Below, piece by piece: positions 1-10,470 of a DNA stretch of 64,000 nt (position 1 is the first letter of the stretch; the number at the start of each line of letters is the position of its first letter). The position numbers were made by a program, and so were the translations under genes. The DNA is from Rhynochetos jubatus. Lineage: Eukaryota > Chordata > Aves > Eurypygiformes > Rhynochetidae. Where the stretch lies: NCBI GenBank assembly GCA_027574665.1, contig CM050652.1, forward strand, positions 5,808,589-5,872,588, read 5' to 3'. The notes beneath the pieces are model-generated. The model did no database searches, was not told the origin of the DNA, and worked only from the letters and a program-made list of their open reading frames with translations.

Positions 1-347
1 TTCACATGAATCCTGTTTTTATGGCCTATTCTTGTCTTCTGTTTCTAAGTGATATAGTGCAGAATGAGGGTCTTATTCTGTCACTGTCATTTTTACTGAG
101 GAGGGTGCTATGCCATTAAATACCTCCATTAAAATAGATATGGCTACTTCAGAAATAAGGCGGTACTTGATTTAAGTGAATGGAAACACTGGATCCAAAA
201 TGTCACCTTACTACAAGGGCTGAAGTTGAAAACAAAGGAGCTATAGATAATAAATAGGCACAGATGTCAAATTCTGTCACCATTCGGTTAAAAATCTACT
301 AGAACACAGCAGGAAGCTTCATTGCAAGTGCTAACAGTGCTGGTAGT
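1..347. other. Unannotated AT-rich DNA left of the first LTR
   Basis: I see no coding signal and no recognisable repeat here. The last five bases (343-347, GTAGT) form the left copy of the imperfect target duplication of the LTR that follows. Confidence 0.5.
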
Positions 348-1347
348 TGTGTTGAGTTTCTGTGGTGGATGGTTTTTGGTAGCGGGGGAGGGGATGCAGG
401 GATGACTCTTGTGAGAAGCCAGTAGAAGCTCCCCCAGCTCCAGGTCAGACCTCTCCCTGGCCACAGCTGAGCCAGGCAGCACCTCTGCAATTGACACATT
501 GTGGTGGTTTCAGCCGGGACAGAGTTTTTAAGAGGGGAAAACAAAAAGGAAAGCAGAAGCAGGATCAGTGAGGAGAGAGGAACAGGCAGAGAGAGGAGTG
601 GGATGTGAGAGGGACACCAAGGCAAGACACCCAGGTCAGTGCAGAAATGTGGGGAGGAGTGCCTGGAGCAGAGGCTCCCCTGCAGTCTGTGGTGAGAGGG
701 CAGGTTGTGCCCTGCAGCCCAGGGAGGGTCTCAAGCCAGAGCAGGGGGTTGCCTGAAGGAGGCTTTGACGCTGTGGGCAGTCTGTGTTGGAGCAGTCTGC
801 TCCTGAAGGACCGCACCCCATGTGAGGGACCCATGCTGGAGCAGTTAGAGGAGCAATTGCAGTCTATGAGAAGGACTCATGTCAGAAAAGTTCATGGAAG
901 ACTGTCTCCCATGGGATGGAACCCATGCTGGAGCAGGCAGACAGTGTGATGAGTCCTTCCTTGAGGAGGAATGAGCAGCAGACACAACATGTGGTGGACT
1001 GATCACAACCCTCTTCTCCCTGTGCCTCTCAGGGGGAGAAGGAGAAATGGGGAGCAAAGCTGAGCATGGGAAGAAAGGAGTGGTAGGATGAAGGTTTTTA
1101 AGATCTCTTTTGTTTTGTCTTTCATTGTCCTACTCTGATTTGATTGGTAACTGATTCAACCCATTTTTCCTTCCCCAAGTCAAGTCTGTTTTGCCTATGA
1201 CCACAACTGGTGAGTGATCGCTCCCTGGCCTTGTCTCGACACACAAATCTTTCCTTGTATTTTCTCCTCCCCATCCCATCAGGAGGAGGAGTGAGTGAGC
1301 GAGCAGCTGTGTGGTGCTTGGGTGCCAGCTGGGCCTAAACCACCACA
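348..1347 (+). mobile_element. Solo LTR, avian ERVL-like family A
   Basis: This is a 1000-base solo LTR of an avian endogenous retrovirus. It starts TGTGTTGAG and ends CCACCACA, so it has the usual TG...CA ends. The flanks GTAGT (343-347) and GTAGA (1348-1352) agree at 4 of 5 positions, which fits an old 5-bp target duplication. The order is a U3 start, a block around 405-490, a long middle made of degenerate units around GGAGCAG (near 665, 735, 790, 837 and 930), a polypyrimidine/R-like part (1090-1260) and an end rich in GAGTGAG/GAGCGAG. It is a relative of the element at 35746-36444. I see no AATAAA where the polyadenylation signal should lie. No internal retroviral genes are attached. ERVL-like membership is from memory of avian LTRs. 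Open frames on both strands inside it look like chance. Confidence 0.82.
500..526 (+). other. 27-bp insertion at the TATA position of LTR A
   Basis: The relative at 36285-36294 reads, on its own strand, straight through CATATTTAAG into GAGGGGAAAAC. Here the same place reads ACAT, then 27 extra bases, then TTTAAGAGGGGAAAAC. The extra block begins TGTGGTGGTTT and agrees by hand at about 21 of 27 positions with the first 27 bases of the other LTR family at 9151. It splits the TATA-like motif, so this LTR promoter is probably inactive. How it arose is unknown. Confidence 0.6.
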
Positions 1348-3615
1348 GTAGACCTTAAAAGAGTGGTTCTGATGTGTCCTTAGACACATGTTCTGCTTTG
1401 TTCCACATTCAGACTGTTTTCCATTGGCAATTCTGGTTTAGACCCAGTTCATAACTCAACTACACTTGGGCACTCCAGATTTGCCGTCCCCTAGAGAAGT
1501 CATTTAGGCTGTGCTTGAATTTTTACTTGCAGGATTGTAATTGCAAATTGAAGATAACCCAGTCTGGTCAAAGAGTAGTTTCAGCTCATCTGTAATAGAA
1601 TACCTATAGAGCCCTAATAGAGGAGTTTTCTACTAATAATGCAAAAAAATGCATTTTCTTGTGGCTTTGTCAATTCATTGCAAATAAACACCTACATTTT
1701 GTATCCAAACATTTCTCAGTTGTATATTAGAACTGAGATACAACAATGTGGTTTTACAGCTGTATGTGTATTTCTTAGGCCTTGAGTGAATGCACAGAAT
1801 TTACATTGGACACATTTCAGCATGTCATTTGTGGTATCTTGGTCTTAGCATTCTTAATTAACACAGCTAATGAAAAAGAAAAAAATATTTACTGCTATCA
1901 TTGGTCAGCAGTTATTATCAGTCTTTAGAAGGTCAGAGGAAACTGAATAGTATCAATTTCTAGTTGATGTCACCTTTAGAGTGTCACAATTAATACAATT
2001 CTTTATGTTTGGGTTTATATCTATAGATACATATTATTTCTCTGTCACCTATTCAGATGGGATTCATCTGCCCTCTGAACTGTGGAAGGATGATGTGACC
2101 ATCCCAACTACTCTGAATATCTACTTTAGGATTAAATAGACTGTTCCGTGAATGTGTCCACCTTTTCCACTAGATACATGAGACGTAAAACTTGTGTCTT
2201 CACTTTAATGCCTAAATTAGGTAATGAGCTCTCCTTTCCCTATTGTTACCTACCTATGCATGTGTACATATGAATGAACATCCACACTGCATAGTTTTAC
2301 CTCTTTTAAAGTTTTGGAACTTGAAAAGGTAATAAAAGATGAAATAATGTCATTTTCTTGTTCATTCCTGCACAAAGTACTGAAACATTAATGCAGGTTT
2401 TTTCAAAAACTGTGTTTTTAAAAGAAAAATGCTTGCGTTGATTGTTTAAGGTGGGAGAATTCCATTTCTAAATTTTTGAAATCTTCCTGAATCGTATAAT
2501 AAAAGAAAAATAATATTTCCTTATCACCAACTAATGTTAATACCTCACACATCTTCCCAGTGGCTTGTGGACTGAACACATTCAAATGCTTTAACTCTGA
2601 CAGTGCAGTATCATGACAGCATAGCATTCCTTGAACATTATGCATCAGTTTAATTCAAAACTTGCTTCTGCTTTTATTATTTCAGAAGCAAAGGAAGCTG
2701 CATATCTGGTTTAGGTCCCAAATACCTCAGATGTACAGATCCCACAGCCTGGCAATATTTATGATGATACTGTTTTGAAGGAGGGTAATCTTGTATTATC
2801 CCCACTTCCCAGATTTAAAAGTGGGGCTATGAGGGATTATTCAGACCAACTGCTTTAACAAAACTACCTGATTTCATAGTTCCTGGAGAGAGAAAAGGTC
2901 ATCTAGATGATAACACAGTAGCTTTCCTTCCTTAAGCAGAGGTAACTATTAGGAATATGCCCACTGAGAGAATAATACCCTGTTTCTCAATTTATTTGTC
3001 TGAATGCCACTAACATAGGTTGCACATGAGGCATTTTGATGAAATGGACCTAAACAATTCCTTTATCATCATTCCAACCGTCTGTGCTTAAAAACATGTT
3101 TTCGTATTAGACTCGCTGGCCGTATAGTGGGATATATTTCTGTTCAAGCTGAGAATTAGAACTATTATTTTCTTCCTGTTGGTTAAAAGGGTTCTGTTCA
3201 GTTTTTGGGGTTTTTTTGTCATGTTAATGGGACAGATCTTTAGGAATGAAAGGTCAACTGTTTGAATTGTCATTCTTTAAACCTGTCAAAAGCCAGTGTT
3301 CTACTTTGACGAAATATGATGTCTAATTATAAAAGTCCATAGAAATAGTCTTTGCAAAAAATCCTTTGTGTTCTGAAGAAGCAGTTCAAACTTTCTGATT
3401 AGTTCTTTATTTCTCTTATTGGTTTCATGAATATAATGAGGAAACATTTGTGAAAGGGGTTATGTTCAATAGCATACTGTAAGGATTCATGTTAGATTGA
3501 TGTAAATTTTTTGCTGACACAAAGGTGATTGAATTAGTAAGTTAAGAAAAGTCACGTTATGTGTGGAAAATTTTCTGTGTGATGTAGTTAAATGGTTGCA
3601 ACAGGACAGGACATG
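1348..3615. other. Unannotated AT-rich DNA
   Basis: No convincing gene or repeat is visible. A stretch near 2790-2840 (ATTATCCCCACTTCCCAG) is faintly like the core of old tRNA-type SINEs, but it is too short and diverged to call. Confidence 0.4.
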
Positions 3616-3645
3616 CTTTAATAAAGCCAAAAAAAAAAAAAAAAA
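3616..3645 (+). mobile_element. Minute poly(A) retro-insertion with 6-bp direct repeats
   Basis: Thirteen bases containing AATAAA (3620-3625) are followed by 17 adenines (3629-3645). The whole is flanked by GACATG on the left (3610-3615) and on the right (3646-3651). Direct repeats around a signal plus a tail are the pattern of an extremely truncated reverse-transcribed mRNA end. Against this, only three non-A bases separate AATAAA from the tail, which is closer than usual, and a 6-bp repeat can occur by chance. A plain A-run is the alternative. Confidence 0.35.
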
Positions 3646-3651
3646 GACATG

Positions 3652-5475
3652 GGAAATAGGAACAAAGGTCAGACCTAAAGAAGTGCCTACAAATCACACA
3701 GCAAAATGCTGGCAAGATGGATTTGTTCCCCTCGGTACTGGCAGCTCAACTTTGATTAGGGAAATAGTAACTTCTTACTGACTGAAATCACAGGCAGCAT
3801 GCACCAGTGCCTGCCTGCACCTGTCTGTGTAGGCAGCCCTGACTTTCTGACACCTACCTGCAGCCTCACATCATGCTAAAGGAGTGGAAAAGGAGGAGTT
3901 GAGCATCTCCTTCCAGAGGCACAGAGAGGGAAAAACCCAGTTGCTGACTCCAGTAATGTGATGCTGAGGGCATGAAAGCAAAAGCAGATATGCAAAATTA
4001 ATAGTCTTCAGAATTTGGTCCCTTCTTTATCTGTAAGAGACACCAGAAAGATAACTTTCTTTCTATTCTTCTTTGATAAGCATATTAATAATCTCAGATT
4101 ACCCAAACTGAGATGGATATCACACAACCAGTAGGCAGACATTTCCCATGATTTTGAGTCAGACATATGTATGTCTCCACGTACACCTCCGACAGATTAT
4201 AGCTTAAGCTTTTTGAGCAAGCTGACTTTGCTAATATTTAAAACAGGTACAGTGATAAATAGCTTCATGAATACAGAGAAATCTGTGGAAGCTATGAAGC
4301 TGCTGTCGGTAGAAGTAGATTGAATAATAACTCTGTGCTGGGAAACGTGAGAAGGAAAGTGAATGGTGATTTATTAACTCCAATGAACATACACTGTTTA
4401 ACAAGTATGGCAAATGGAAGTGAATAATACATGAAAAGTGCTAGGCCTTAAATTTAGTGCATAGAAAACTGCAGATTAAATCCATAGTAGTGAAATAACA
4501 AGTGAAGAAGCTGAAGAGTGACAGGTTATAATGGTCGGTGAGGATAGAAATGAACCTGATTACGGATGTCTAGATGTCACAGAGCCTTAGGCACAAGGAA
4601 AACTAGATTGACACTTGAAAACTGAGTAAAACTTTTCTGTGTAGCTAAGGGGCCTGTTATGTGTTACACTCATAGCATGTGGTGCTTAACTTATGGCTTT
4701 GTTCCACGCTGAAAATGAGTCATAAGTGTTGCTTCAAGCTGTTTTGATGCTGATGACAACTCCGAAAATATAAAGGAACCAGGAGCTTCCTACAGCAAGC
4801 TGTTTCCTGTCCAAATAACATGTCAACCTATCTAACCTCCAGGTTTTCTGGCCTGACAGACTTTTGTGGATTGTCTCAAGCCCCAACACCAAAATCTCAC
4901 TTTTGAGGCTAACTTCAAAGATCCCAGCACTTCCAGAACTCAAGCTGTGCAGGGGATGTTGAGAAAAGCAAAATAAATGAGTGGTAATCTATGAAGCTCT
5001 CTGGAAGATTCTGTGCTCTTGAGATCCAACATCACTGATGAGTTTAATTTACATGTTTTTTCCTCTACTGTATCCACCTGCCCAAACCCTTTCACAAACA
5101 AGGAAAGCAGTAGCTTGGGTGGAAATACTTGACTCTTCAAGTCTCAGAAAAGTGTATATATCACATTGTGAATCCCTGCAGGGTTTCCTCTGCTGTTCAA
5201 GCCTGAATTCCCCATTGAATATGGCTTTAATCAGTCATTAAACACAATTCATTCACAGATTCATTGTGTCTGAAGCGAGCAGGGACTACTGAATCATTTA
5301 GTCTGACAACTTTATACCATATGTCATTAAACTTCACCAGTTTATTTCTGTACTCTGATCCTAGTAAGTCGAATTTGTGTACATTGTAGCATCTGAAAAG
5401 GTAGTTGAAGTATCTTAATATAATAATGATAGTAACACATTCTACTGGCTAATTGTTGACACCGTGTCCTGGATT
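3652..5475. other. Unannotated AT-rich DNA
   Basis: I see short chance reading frames only, and no splice-bounded exon or repeat that I recognise. Confidence 0.4.
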
Positions 5476-5594
5476 TCATAGAATCATAGAATGGTTTGGG
5501 TTGGAAGGGACCTTAAAGATCATCTAGTTCCAACCCCTCTGCCGTGGGCAGGGACACTCTCCACTAGACCAGGTTGCTCAAAGCCTCATCCAAG
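5476..5594 (-). mobile_element. CR1 LINE, 3' end fragment (avian type)
   Basis: Read on the minus strand this is the 3' terminus of an avian CR1 retrotransposon. The plus strand shows CATAGAATCATAGAATGG followed by the characteristic GGTTGGAAGGGACC and CCACTAGACCAGGTTGCTCA blocks. The CR1 3' tail lies at the low-coordinate end and the element is cut off on its 5' side after CCTCATCCAA. CR1 copies are usually 5' truncated. This one is little diverged from the sequence I know, so it is relatively young. Confidence 0.93.
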
Positions 5595-5974
5595 ATAGTA
5601 TTTCTTATATTAATGCTCTCCAGAATTTTATTTATTAATCATATTGAAGTACTGTCGAGTCACCTGTAGTGCTTGAGATATAAAAACCCCAAGATTACAG
5701 TATTCTAATAATTATTTAAAACACACCAGTGCATCAGAGATGGCATCAGACAAAACTTGGGTATGAGCCTGTATATTTTAAAATATTTACCCTCTAGTGG
5801 AGGCTGTTTCATGTCTTTCTTGGTCATGAATGGATGGAGAGGTAGCCTGTTTATAGATTTTTGCTGTATTTCCATGCTCAATATCTTAAAAAGATAAAAT
5901 TACTTTTATTTAAAATTATATGTGTTATATATTCATAACATGCCACGTGTAATTTCCAGGGAAGCTAATGTGAC
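5595..5974. other. Spacer between two CR1 fragments
   Basis: AT-rich sequence with no recognisable feature. It separates a minus-strand CR1 from a plus-strand CR1, so it is probably the original host sequence. Confidence 0.45.
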
Positions 5975-6433
5975 CAGAGTGGGAGCATTTCCAGAGAAGG
6001 GCAACAGAGCTGGGGAAGGGTCTGGAGCACAAGTCCTGTGAGGAACAGCTGAGGGAGCTGGGACTGTTTAGTCTGGAGAAGAGGAGACTGAGGGAAGACC
6101 TTATCACTCTCTACAACTACTTGAAAGGAGGGTGCAGAGAGGTGAGTGTTGGTCTCTCCTCCCAAATGGCAAGTGATAGGACAAGAGGAAATGGCCTCAA
6201 GTTGTGCCAGAGGAGGTTTAGATTGGATATTAGGGAAAATTTCTTCACTGAAAGGGTTGTCCAGGGCAATGATTGAGTCACCATCCCTGGGGGTATTTAA
6301 GAGGCACTTGTTAACAAGGGACGAGGCACTTAGGGATATGGTTTAGTGGTAGGTTTGGCAGTGTTACTTTAATGGCTCAGCTTGATGATCTTTAAGGGTC
6401 TTTTCCAACCTAAAAGATTCCATTAATCTGTGA
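5975..6433 (+). mobile_element. CR1 LINE, 3' fragment (ORF2 end and 3' UTR)
   Basis: A plus-strand CR1 tail with well-known blocks in order: GAGAAGGGCAAC near 5994, GGTCTGGAGCACAAGTCCTG near 6020, GTCTGGAGAAGAGGAGACTG near 6071, GTGATAGGACAAGAGGAAAT near 6174, TTCTTCACTGAAAGGGTTGT near 6241, GTCACCATCCCTGG near 6277, and the terminal TCTTTTCCAACC and ATTCC...CTGTGAT repeats. About 20 bases expected between the TTGTC and CAGGG blocks (near 6260) are missing, which is a small internal deletion. The short reading frames over it have no meaning. Confidence 0.94.
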
Positions 6434-8769
6434 TAAACTGTCCTAACTACATTTGTTCAAAATTGATCTATTCAAAACAAAGGTAGTCATTCAAGGCTTT
6501 CTTATCAGTTAATGGAGATATTAGACAACTCGGCTGGATGTAATGAATTGGAGGTATGGGAAGAGCTTTATGTTTCTTAAACAATCGCTCAACAAACATA
6601 ACCTGAGATTTTCAGGTTTGTACTCAGTAAATATAGTATCTTCCCAAACCCTCCCACAAAGTCAATCTCTATTGTGATTTAGATGTGCATATAAATGTAT
6701 TTCTCTCCCAGCACTTAACAGACATTTAAATGTGACCTGGGAAGCTTCACTGAGGACTGTTTTTTTTTCTCATTGGACCTCAGGGTATGGAAGTGGGAAC
6801 ACAGGAGGCTTCTGGAGATAGGGCACTGCTTTGGATTTGAAGTTCTCACCAGAAAATACTTTTTTCCAGCTTTTCTGATGGTAACAAAAGGATTGACAAT
6901 ATAAATTGCTTGTAAACAGAACCCAAGACTTCTCTGGTGTAAGAAAACATTAGCCTGTGCTAAAGCTACATTCTGTTTACTCCAGCCCAAGGACACCTCT
7001 GGAAACTTACCCATATTCTCATTTCTCAGCCTTCCTTTTTTCATTTCTCTCTTCTTTCAATAGAAACACATGAAAAACGTCCTTTACAAACCTTTGTCTT
7101 CACAGGCACCTGAGAGTGGCTGAATGGTTTGTAATCCTATAATTTCGTGCCTGCAGAGTGTCTCATGCAGTGGAGTTTTTACTGATTTGTAAGTGGTTCC
7201 ATTTTAACTCTTTTATTCCTCCAGTTTAAGGTTACACTGTACTTGAAAACACCATCTTAATTATACTTCAATAGCAACTTCATAGTTTTTTGTTCCTCTT
7301 TCAAGTGTTTGAAATGAGTGCATGACTACTCCCTGAGGTTATCTCCATTAGCCTAGTGCAGAACTGCTCATCTTCATTTCAGGTGTAGAGTTTTGAAGGT
7401 TGCTTTCAGCAACCATTAGTCATGCTGAATCCATTGGCTACAAGGACTTACAAGAGAGTTAAGTGGTGCCAGAGGACTTGGGCCAGGTCACTGCTTTCAA
7501 ATGAGTTGTTCTCACATGAGTAATCCCAAAGACTACCAAATGGAAAGATGCCCAATTTGAGGAGTTCCAAGTGAAATCTTGACAAGTGACAGAGCTGCCT
7601 GAACTACTTGTTAGCATCAAATGTACATTTTAATGCAGGCTTACTCTTTGTGAATAACTGCCCCGCTTCCCACAATTTGAGGATGATTATTTTAAGTGGG
7701 TTAGACTGTACCTGCTCATCCTGCTTCTATACAGTGTCATGGGACAGGAAAGAAGCAAAGTTCAACACCCAAGGTCAAGATGCCAAACTTCAGATATAAA
7801 ACAGCAGAAGTTTCACAAGGGAAGTAGTGTCTTTTACTGTCCAATTAACTTAATAAACTAACAGTTTAGGAGTAATTGCAAGTACATACTTACCACATTG
7901 TTCTCCGGGGATGAAGACTGTGACTGCTGCTGTTTTTAAACGAGGCCAAATCTCATATTCTATAATCAAATGTTCCTTTAATGTGATTATGAGCTCCTGA
8001 AACGTGGTCTAATATGTCTACACTAAGTTCATGGCCCCTGAAAGAAAATATCCTCCTCACCTAGCTCAGATTCCTCACTGGGGTCACCTATATCGTTATA
8101 TTTATCATTAAATATGTTTGCATTTTTTCACTCTAGCACTCCAAGGCCCAAAAAGAGGTCATTGTACTTGACTTTCTGTGAGCCCAAAAGAGCTTGTGGT
8201 CTAAATAGGCAAATTATACATGCATTTTGACTGACTGTCTTGACCTTTCTCAGATTGCCAACTTCCCAGATACCTGTATGGCAATGGCTCTCCTGCTGGG
8301 CTAATTACTTCTAATTGTGCTGTTCCTGTTACCTTGACTGGCTCAATTTTTTCCATAAAAACATTTGATATGGACATAAGTCAGGTAAGAAATCATGTTC
8401 CCAGACTGCTGTCACTTCCTTGCTAGGACAATTGCTCTGTAAGTAACTTTACTAATGGTTTCAGAAGGGCAAATTAGTCAGCACAGTTTGGATGCCTGAA
8501 AGAAACTTAAATCCATTTAATAGCAAGAAGAATCGACTGGACTTTCAAATGTCAATAGAGTTTCCCAAGTATGTTGTAGAGTTTACAAAACAAACGTACC
8601 CTGTTTCACTTCTGAGAAATGTGAAGAGCATTTTCTCAGAAAGCAGTATTTCTCATGTTTTGTTCTTCCACAATGGGTAAGAAAAGAATTAGAAACAACT
8701 CATCCAGGCTATGTCAGGACTGACTCTCTTCAACATATGTGTTCTGGGTATGATTGTAGAGGTGGTTGC
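6434..8769. other. Unannotated AT-rich DNA
   Basis: No gene or repeat is recognised. The longest frame here (6715-7044, minus, 109 codons) shows no motif and is probably chance. Confidence 0.4.
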
Positions 8770-9150
8770 CACCTGTGTTGTTCAAGACATTCACATTATT
8801 CAGGATAATAAGAAACTAAAGAATAACTACGAGTAAATGATGAATGAGAAGGAAGTTCAGTGTTGATAAATGCGAAGAAATGCACTTGAGAGTAAAAAAT
8901 CATAACTACGTATACAATTATCAACTGACTTGCACTGTCAGAAATTAGATCCTGAGCTTGTAGTCGATACTTAGCTGAAAATATCCGATCAGTGTTTGGG
9001 AGTGATTAAAAAACAAAGTGAATTTTGTCAATTATTAGAAAAAGCATAAAAAATAATGAAGAAAATGTTGTTCATCTTTATGTGTCTATACCTTGAACAG
9101 TACAATTCCAGTTCTTCTTTTCAGGTAAGATATGCTTCAAATAAAATGGG
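8770..9150 (+). mobile_element. Old CR1 LINE, ORF2 C-terminal part (left half)
   Basis: This is the left half of a degraded CR1 element, older than the two at 5476 and 6433. From 8856 one frame reads FSVDKCEEMHL, which matches the FNVDKC motif near the C-terminus of CR1-type reverse transcriptase, and continues NHNYVYNY before stops appear. The block CTATACCTTGAACAGT near 9086 matches the following conserved part (a YLEYC-like segment in the protein). The element is then interrupted by a solo LTR and resumes at 9875. The left edge is approximate. It resembles the CR1 type common in turtles and crocodilians more than the young avian type, which fits an old insertion. Confidence 0.8.
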
Positions 9151-9393
9151 TGTGCTGGTTTTAGTCAGGGTAGAGTTAATTCTCTCCATGGTGGCTGGTA
9201 TGACCCTGTGGTTTGGATTTGCACTGGGAAGAGTACTGATAACACTGGTGTTTTTTGGTTGTTGCTAAGGAGTGTTTGCACCAATTCAAGGAACTTCTTG
9301 TTACAAGCAGCAGAGGGTGGGGTGTTCAGAAAGCTATCCCAAACTAACTAAACTGACCAAAGGAGTATTTCATTCCATTGAATATCATGTTCC

Positions 9394-9400
9394 GTATATA
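9394..9400 (+). promoter_or_regulatory. TATA box of the family B LTR
   Basis: GTATATA followed by AGTCAGG, in the place where this LTR family carries its core promoter (about 250 bases into the LTR). It appears intact, so residual promoter activity cannot be excluded. Confidence 0.6.
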
Positions 9401-9637
9401 AGTCAGGGGTGGGCCGGGGGGCCATACTTTGTTGTTAATTTGTTAACTCATTAGTTGGTTAGTTGTTCATTAGTTGATTCATCTGTTGACTTTCTTTGTT
9501 GTTCTCTTGCTCATGGGGCTCACTCTATGACTATGGTGTGATGTCTCCCTCAGGTTCGCCCTGACTTTGCTGAGATCGATTTTGGGCTCTGGCTCTCACT
9601 ACTCAGGACCTCCCTGGGTGTTGGTCAACAGTTGCAT

Positions 9638-9740
9638 AATTTGATTTATTTTCCATTATTTTCATTATGTATTAGTATTAGTAGCATTATTAGTATTGTT
9701 AATATTATTACTATCACTATAATGTTAATTTATATTCAAT
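9638..9740 (+). repeat. ATT/AGT-rich degenerate trinucleotide stretch inside the LTR
   Basis: About 100 bases made almost only of A and T with imperfect units such as ATTAGT, ATTATT and ACTATC. It sits just upstream of the polyadenylation signal of the LTR. It looks like a microsatellite expansion that arose inside the retroviral sequence. Confidence 0.6.
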
Positions 9741-9741
9741 T

Positions 9742-9747
9742 ATTAAA
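9742..9747 (+). promoter_or_regulatory. Polyadenylation signal ATTAAA of the family B LTR
   Basis: ATTAAA is followed closely by the conserved TTCTTATCTCAATTCATGAG block, which marks the R/U5 part in this LTR family. The position fits a retroviral polyadenylation signal. Confidence 0.55.
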
Positions 9748-9874
9748 TAGTTCTTATCTCAATTCATGAGCTTCCTTGTCTTTTCCTTCAATTCTTCTCC
9801 TCTGCTGGAGGAGGGGGGGAGGTGAGTGGGCAGCTGTGTGGCACTTAATGGCCAGCTGAGGTTAAACCACGACA

Positions 9875-10470
9875 ATGAGCCTGGAGAAAACTGGCAAAGA
9901 GTGATGAAAGATTCCTTACATGGTATTTCTTCCATGTAAGTAACAGCTAAATGGACTAGGCTATTTTAGTGTGAAAAAAAGATGAGTGAATGTGGTATGA
10001 TTGAAATCTACATTATCCCAAGTGTCATGGCATTGACTGTTAACTGCATGTAGGGATTGACTGTTAGATGTTTCATCCAGAGCAAGAACTAGAATACATT
10101 CGGTGACACTATAAAGTATTGATATAAATCAGAAACAGATCCTTTTTTATACAGTGTGTAAAGGTTTTGAGAACATCCATGAACTCTAGATGCTGCAGAT
10201 GTTAAAAGAGTCTGCACAGGTTCAAAAACTAACCTTAAAAATCCATAGAAAGAAAATCCAGTAAAGTCTGTTAACTACAAAAACACCCTCTTTTCTCAAG
10301 AAGTCCCCAAACCACAGTTTCCATGGATGTACCACTGCATCTTGGCTTGTGCTTTTATCCTTCCCTAAACATTTGCTTTCAGATGTTGTCAGAGACAAGA
10401 TTCACATGGTTATATGGTCCTTCTGCCTCTCTGGCTATTCTCATGTTGCCATTCTTATGCTTTAGTCCTG
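9875..10470 (+). mobile_element. Old CR1 LINE, 3' part (right half)
   Basis: Continuation of the CR1 interrupted at 9150. The order of CR1 blocks is kept: ACTGGCAAAGAGTGATGAAA near 9889, AACAGCTAAATGGACTAGG near 9942, GAAATCTACATTATCCCAAG near 10003, CTTTTTTATACAGTGTGTAA near 10142, GATGCTGCAGATGTTAAAAG near 10190, AGGTTCAAAAACTAAC near 10218, GAAGTCCCCAAACCACAG near 10300, and the 3' end TATATGGTCCTTCTGCCTC near 10411 with GGCTATTCTCATGTTGCC and ATTCTTATG. This last part is the complement of the block found at 27612. Together with 8770-9150 it covers roughly the last 975 bases of a CR1. Confidence 0.82.

Larger units (their letters stand above)
9151..9874 (+). mobile_element. Solo LTR, avian ERVL-like family B, nested in a CR1
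   Basis: A 724-base solo LTR with ends TGTGCTGG and ACCACGACA. The flanks ATGGG (9146-9150) and ATGAG (9875-9879) agree at 4 of 5 positions, which fits a 5-bp target duplication. The sequence is of the common avian ERVL-like type: a GTGCTGGTTTTAG start, TAGAGTTAATT, a CTGACCAAAGG block near 9353, a TATA box, a TTCTTATCTCAATTCATGAG block near 9751, and the end GGCAGCTGTGTGGCACTTA...GGTTAAACCACGACA. No internal retroviral genes remain, so it arose by recombination between two LTRs. It lies inside an old CR1 whose sequence continues on both sides. An AT-rich stretch at 9638-9740 is unusual for the family as I know it. Confidence 0.9.

Noticed and set aside
565-949. Several overlapping frames on both strands
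   Set aside because: All lie within the first LTR; none resembles a retroviral or host protein.
5925-6346. Frames of 60 to 66 codons on both strands
   Set aside because: They are shadows of the CR1 3' fragment, whose own coding frame is interrupted.
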